Below are positions 63,685-64,000 of a DNA stretch of 64,000 nt, piece after piece (the first letter of the stretch is position 1; every line of letters begins with the position of its first letter). Position numbers and translations under genes: made by a program. The notes beneath the pieces are model-generated. The model was not told the origin of the DNA. It was given only the letters and a program-made list of their open reading frames with translations, and made no database searches. Source of the DNA: Sinohyriopsis cumingii (lineage: Eukaryota; Mollusca; Bivalvia; Unionida; Unionidae); contig CM068839.1 in the NCBI GenBank assembly GCA_028554795.2, positions 87,503,540 to 87,567,539 of the forward strand, in the 5' to 3' direction.

Positions 63685-64000
63685 TCAAAATGCAATTAAA
63701 CATTTTATAATTTGATTGGTATTGAATGTTCTAGTTCGAGGTTATCAAAAGCAAATTACATGAAAGAACTGCACAATTCTGCAGGTGCCACATTTTACTT
63801 ATATAAACACATGTACCATGGAAAAGGAAAAAAATAGCCAAATAGATTCATATATTACCAAAACATAATGCAAATAGACTTTTTTTTAAATATAAATTAT
63901 TACAAAAAGTGCACGTGTAAGATTTATAAATTCTTTGATTGATCTTTTTTATTCTGGCTGTGTCATACAGCAGTTGGATATTTAAAATCAGTTATAATCC
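62596..64000. repeat. HOR copy 10, cut by the window end
   Basis: Only the first 1405 bp of an A unit is present. The sequence stops inside the AT-rich segment, so the array continues beyond base 64000. Confidence 0.93.
63685..64000. repeat. AT-rich segment, cut by the window end
   Basis: First 316 bp of the type A AT-rich segment, up to tataatcc, just before the conserved 95-bp block. No gene. Confidence 0.85.

Larger units (their letters stand above)
1..64000. repeat. Tandem higher-order-repeat satellite array (A-B-C units, ~6.2 kb period)
   Basis: Thirty-one homologous units follow head to tail in one orientation. Taking the RT-side edge of the LINE fragment as anchor, anchors lie at 649, 3053, 4446, 6846, 9244, 11648, 13041, 15438, 17841, 19234, 21631, 24034, 25426, 26819, 29217, 31621, 33014, 35414, 37817, 40218, 41611, 44010, 46413, 47806, 50204, 52607, 54000, 56400, 58803, 60196 and 62596. 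Spacings fall in two classes, 1392-1393 and 2397-2404 bp. Same-type units look nearly identical across HORs, while A, B and C differ by fixed indels and many substitutions, which is the signature of a HOR. The array is cut by both window edges. No unique sequence was seen anywhere. The phase used for unit boundaries is arbitrary. Confidence 0.97.

Noticed and set aside
1-64000. CRISPR-like array, because of regularly spaced repeats
   Set aside because: The 49-bp monomers are diverged and contiguous without unique spacers; the context is eukaryotic repeat DNA with no cas genes.
1-64000. CENP-B box or other known centromeric motif
   Set aside because: I found no sequence matching the CENP-B core pattern. 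Centromeric identity stays open.

Overview
The window is one uninterrupted tandem array with no functional gene that I can support. It is eukaryotic, most likely animal, nuclear satellite-type DNA. The evidence is a decayed LINE (non-LTR retrotransposon) ORF2 fragment, AT-rich non-coding spacers, no operons or ribosome-binding sites, and repetition at three scales. The array enters at base 1 and leaves at base 64000, so neither end nor the total size can be seen. I cannot name the species or the chromosomal location.

The building block carries a minus-strand LINE ORF2 remnant of about 50% GC (the linker before the reverse transcriptase, then the RT up to motif A), an AT-rich segment, a variable spacer of about 250-330 bp, and a minisatellite of eight degenerate 48-56 bp monomers. 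There are 31 RT remnants of three types. A is full length, about 2.40 kb (11 copies). B is about 1.39 kb (10 copies) and lost about 1 kb in one shared deletion. C is about 2.40 kb (10 copies) and has a different 22-bp deletion. The order is A B C C A B C A B C A B B C A B C A A B C A B C A B C A B C A, so the higher-order repeat (HOR) is A-B-C with a period of 6193-6197 bp.

Region by region: 649-9243 is A-B-C with an extra C; 9244-21630 is two regular HORs with the beta-prime spacer before A; 21631-29216 has an extra B; 29217-35413 is regular with the alpha spacer before A; 35414-44009 has an extra A; 44010-62595 is three regular HORs; 62596-64000 is the start of another. Each extra unit contains an internal switch from one type's sequence to another's, as unequal crossing-over would leave.

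No gene network operates here. Every LINE fragment ends after RT motif A, so motif B and the FADD-like motif C are missing. Shared stops and frameshifts show that inactivation came before amplification. Points of interest are the nested repeat hierarchy, the mapped recombination switches, two HOR haplotypes, a 95-bp block unchanged between A and C, and type-specific frame compensation in the RT fragment.
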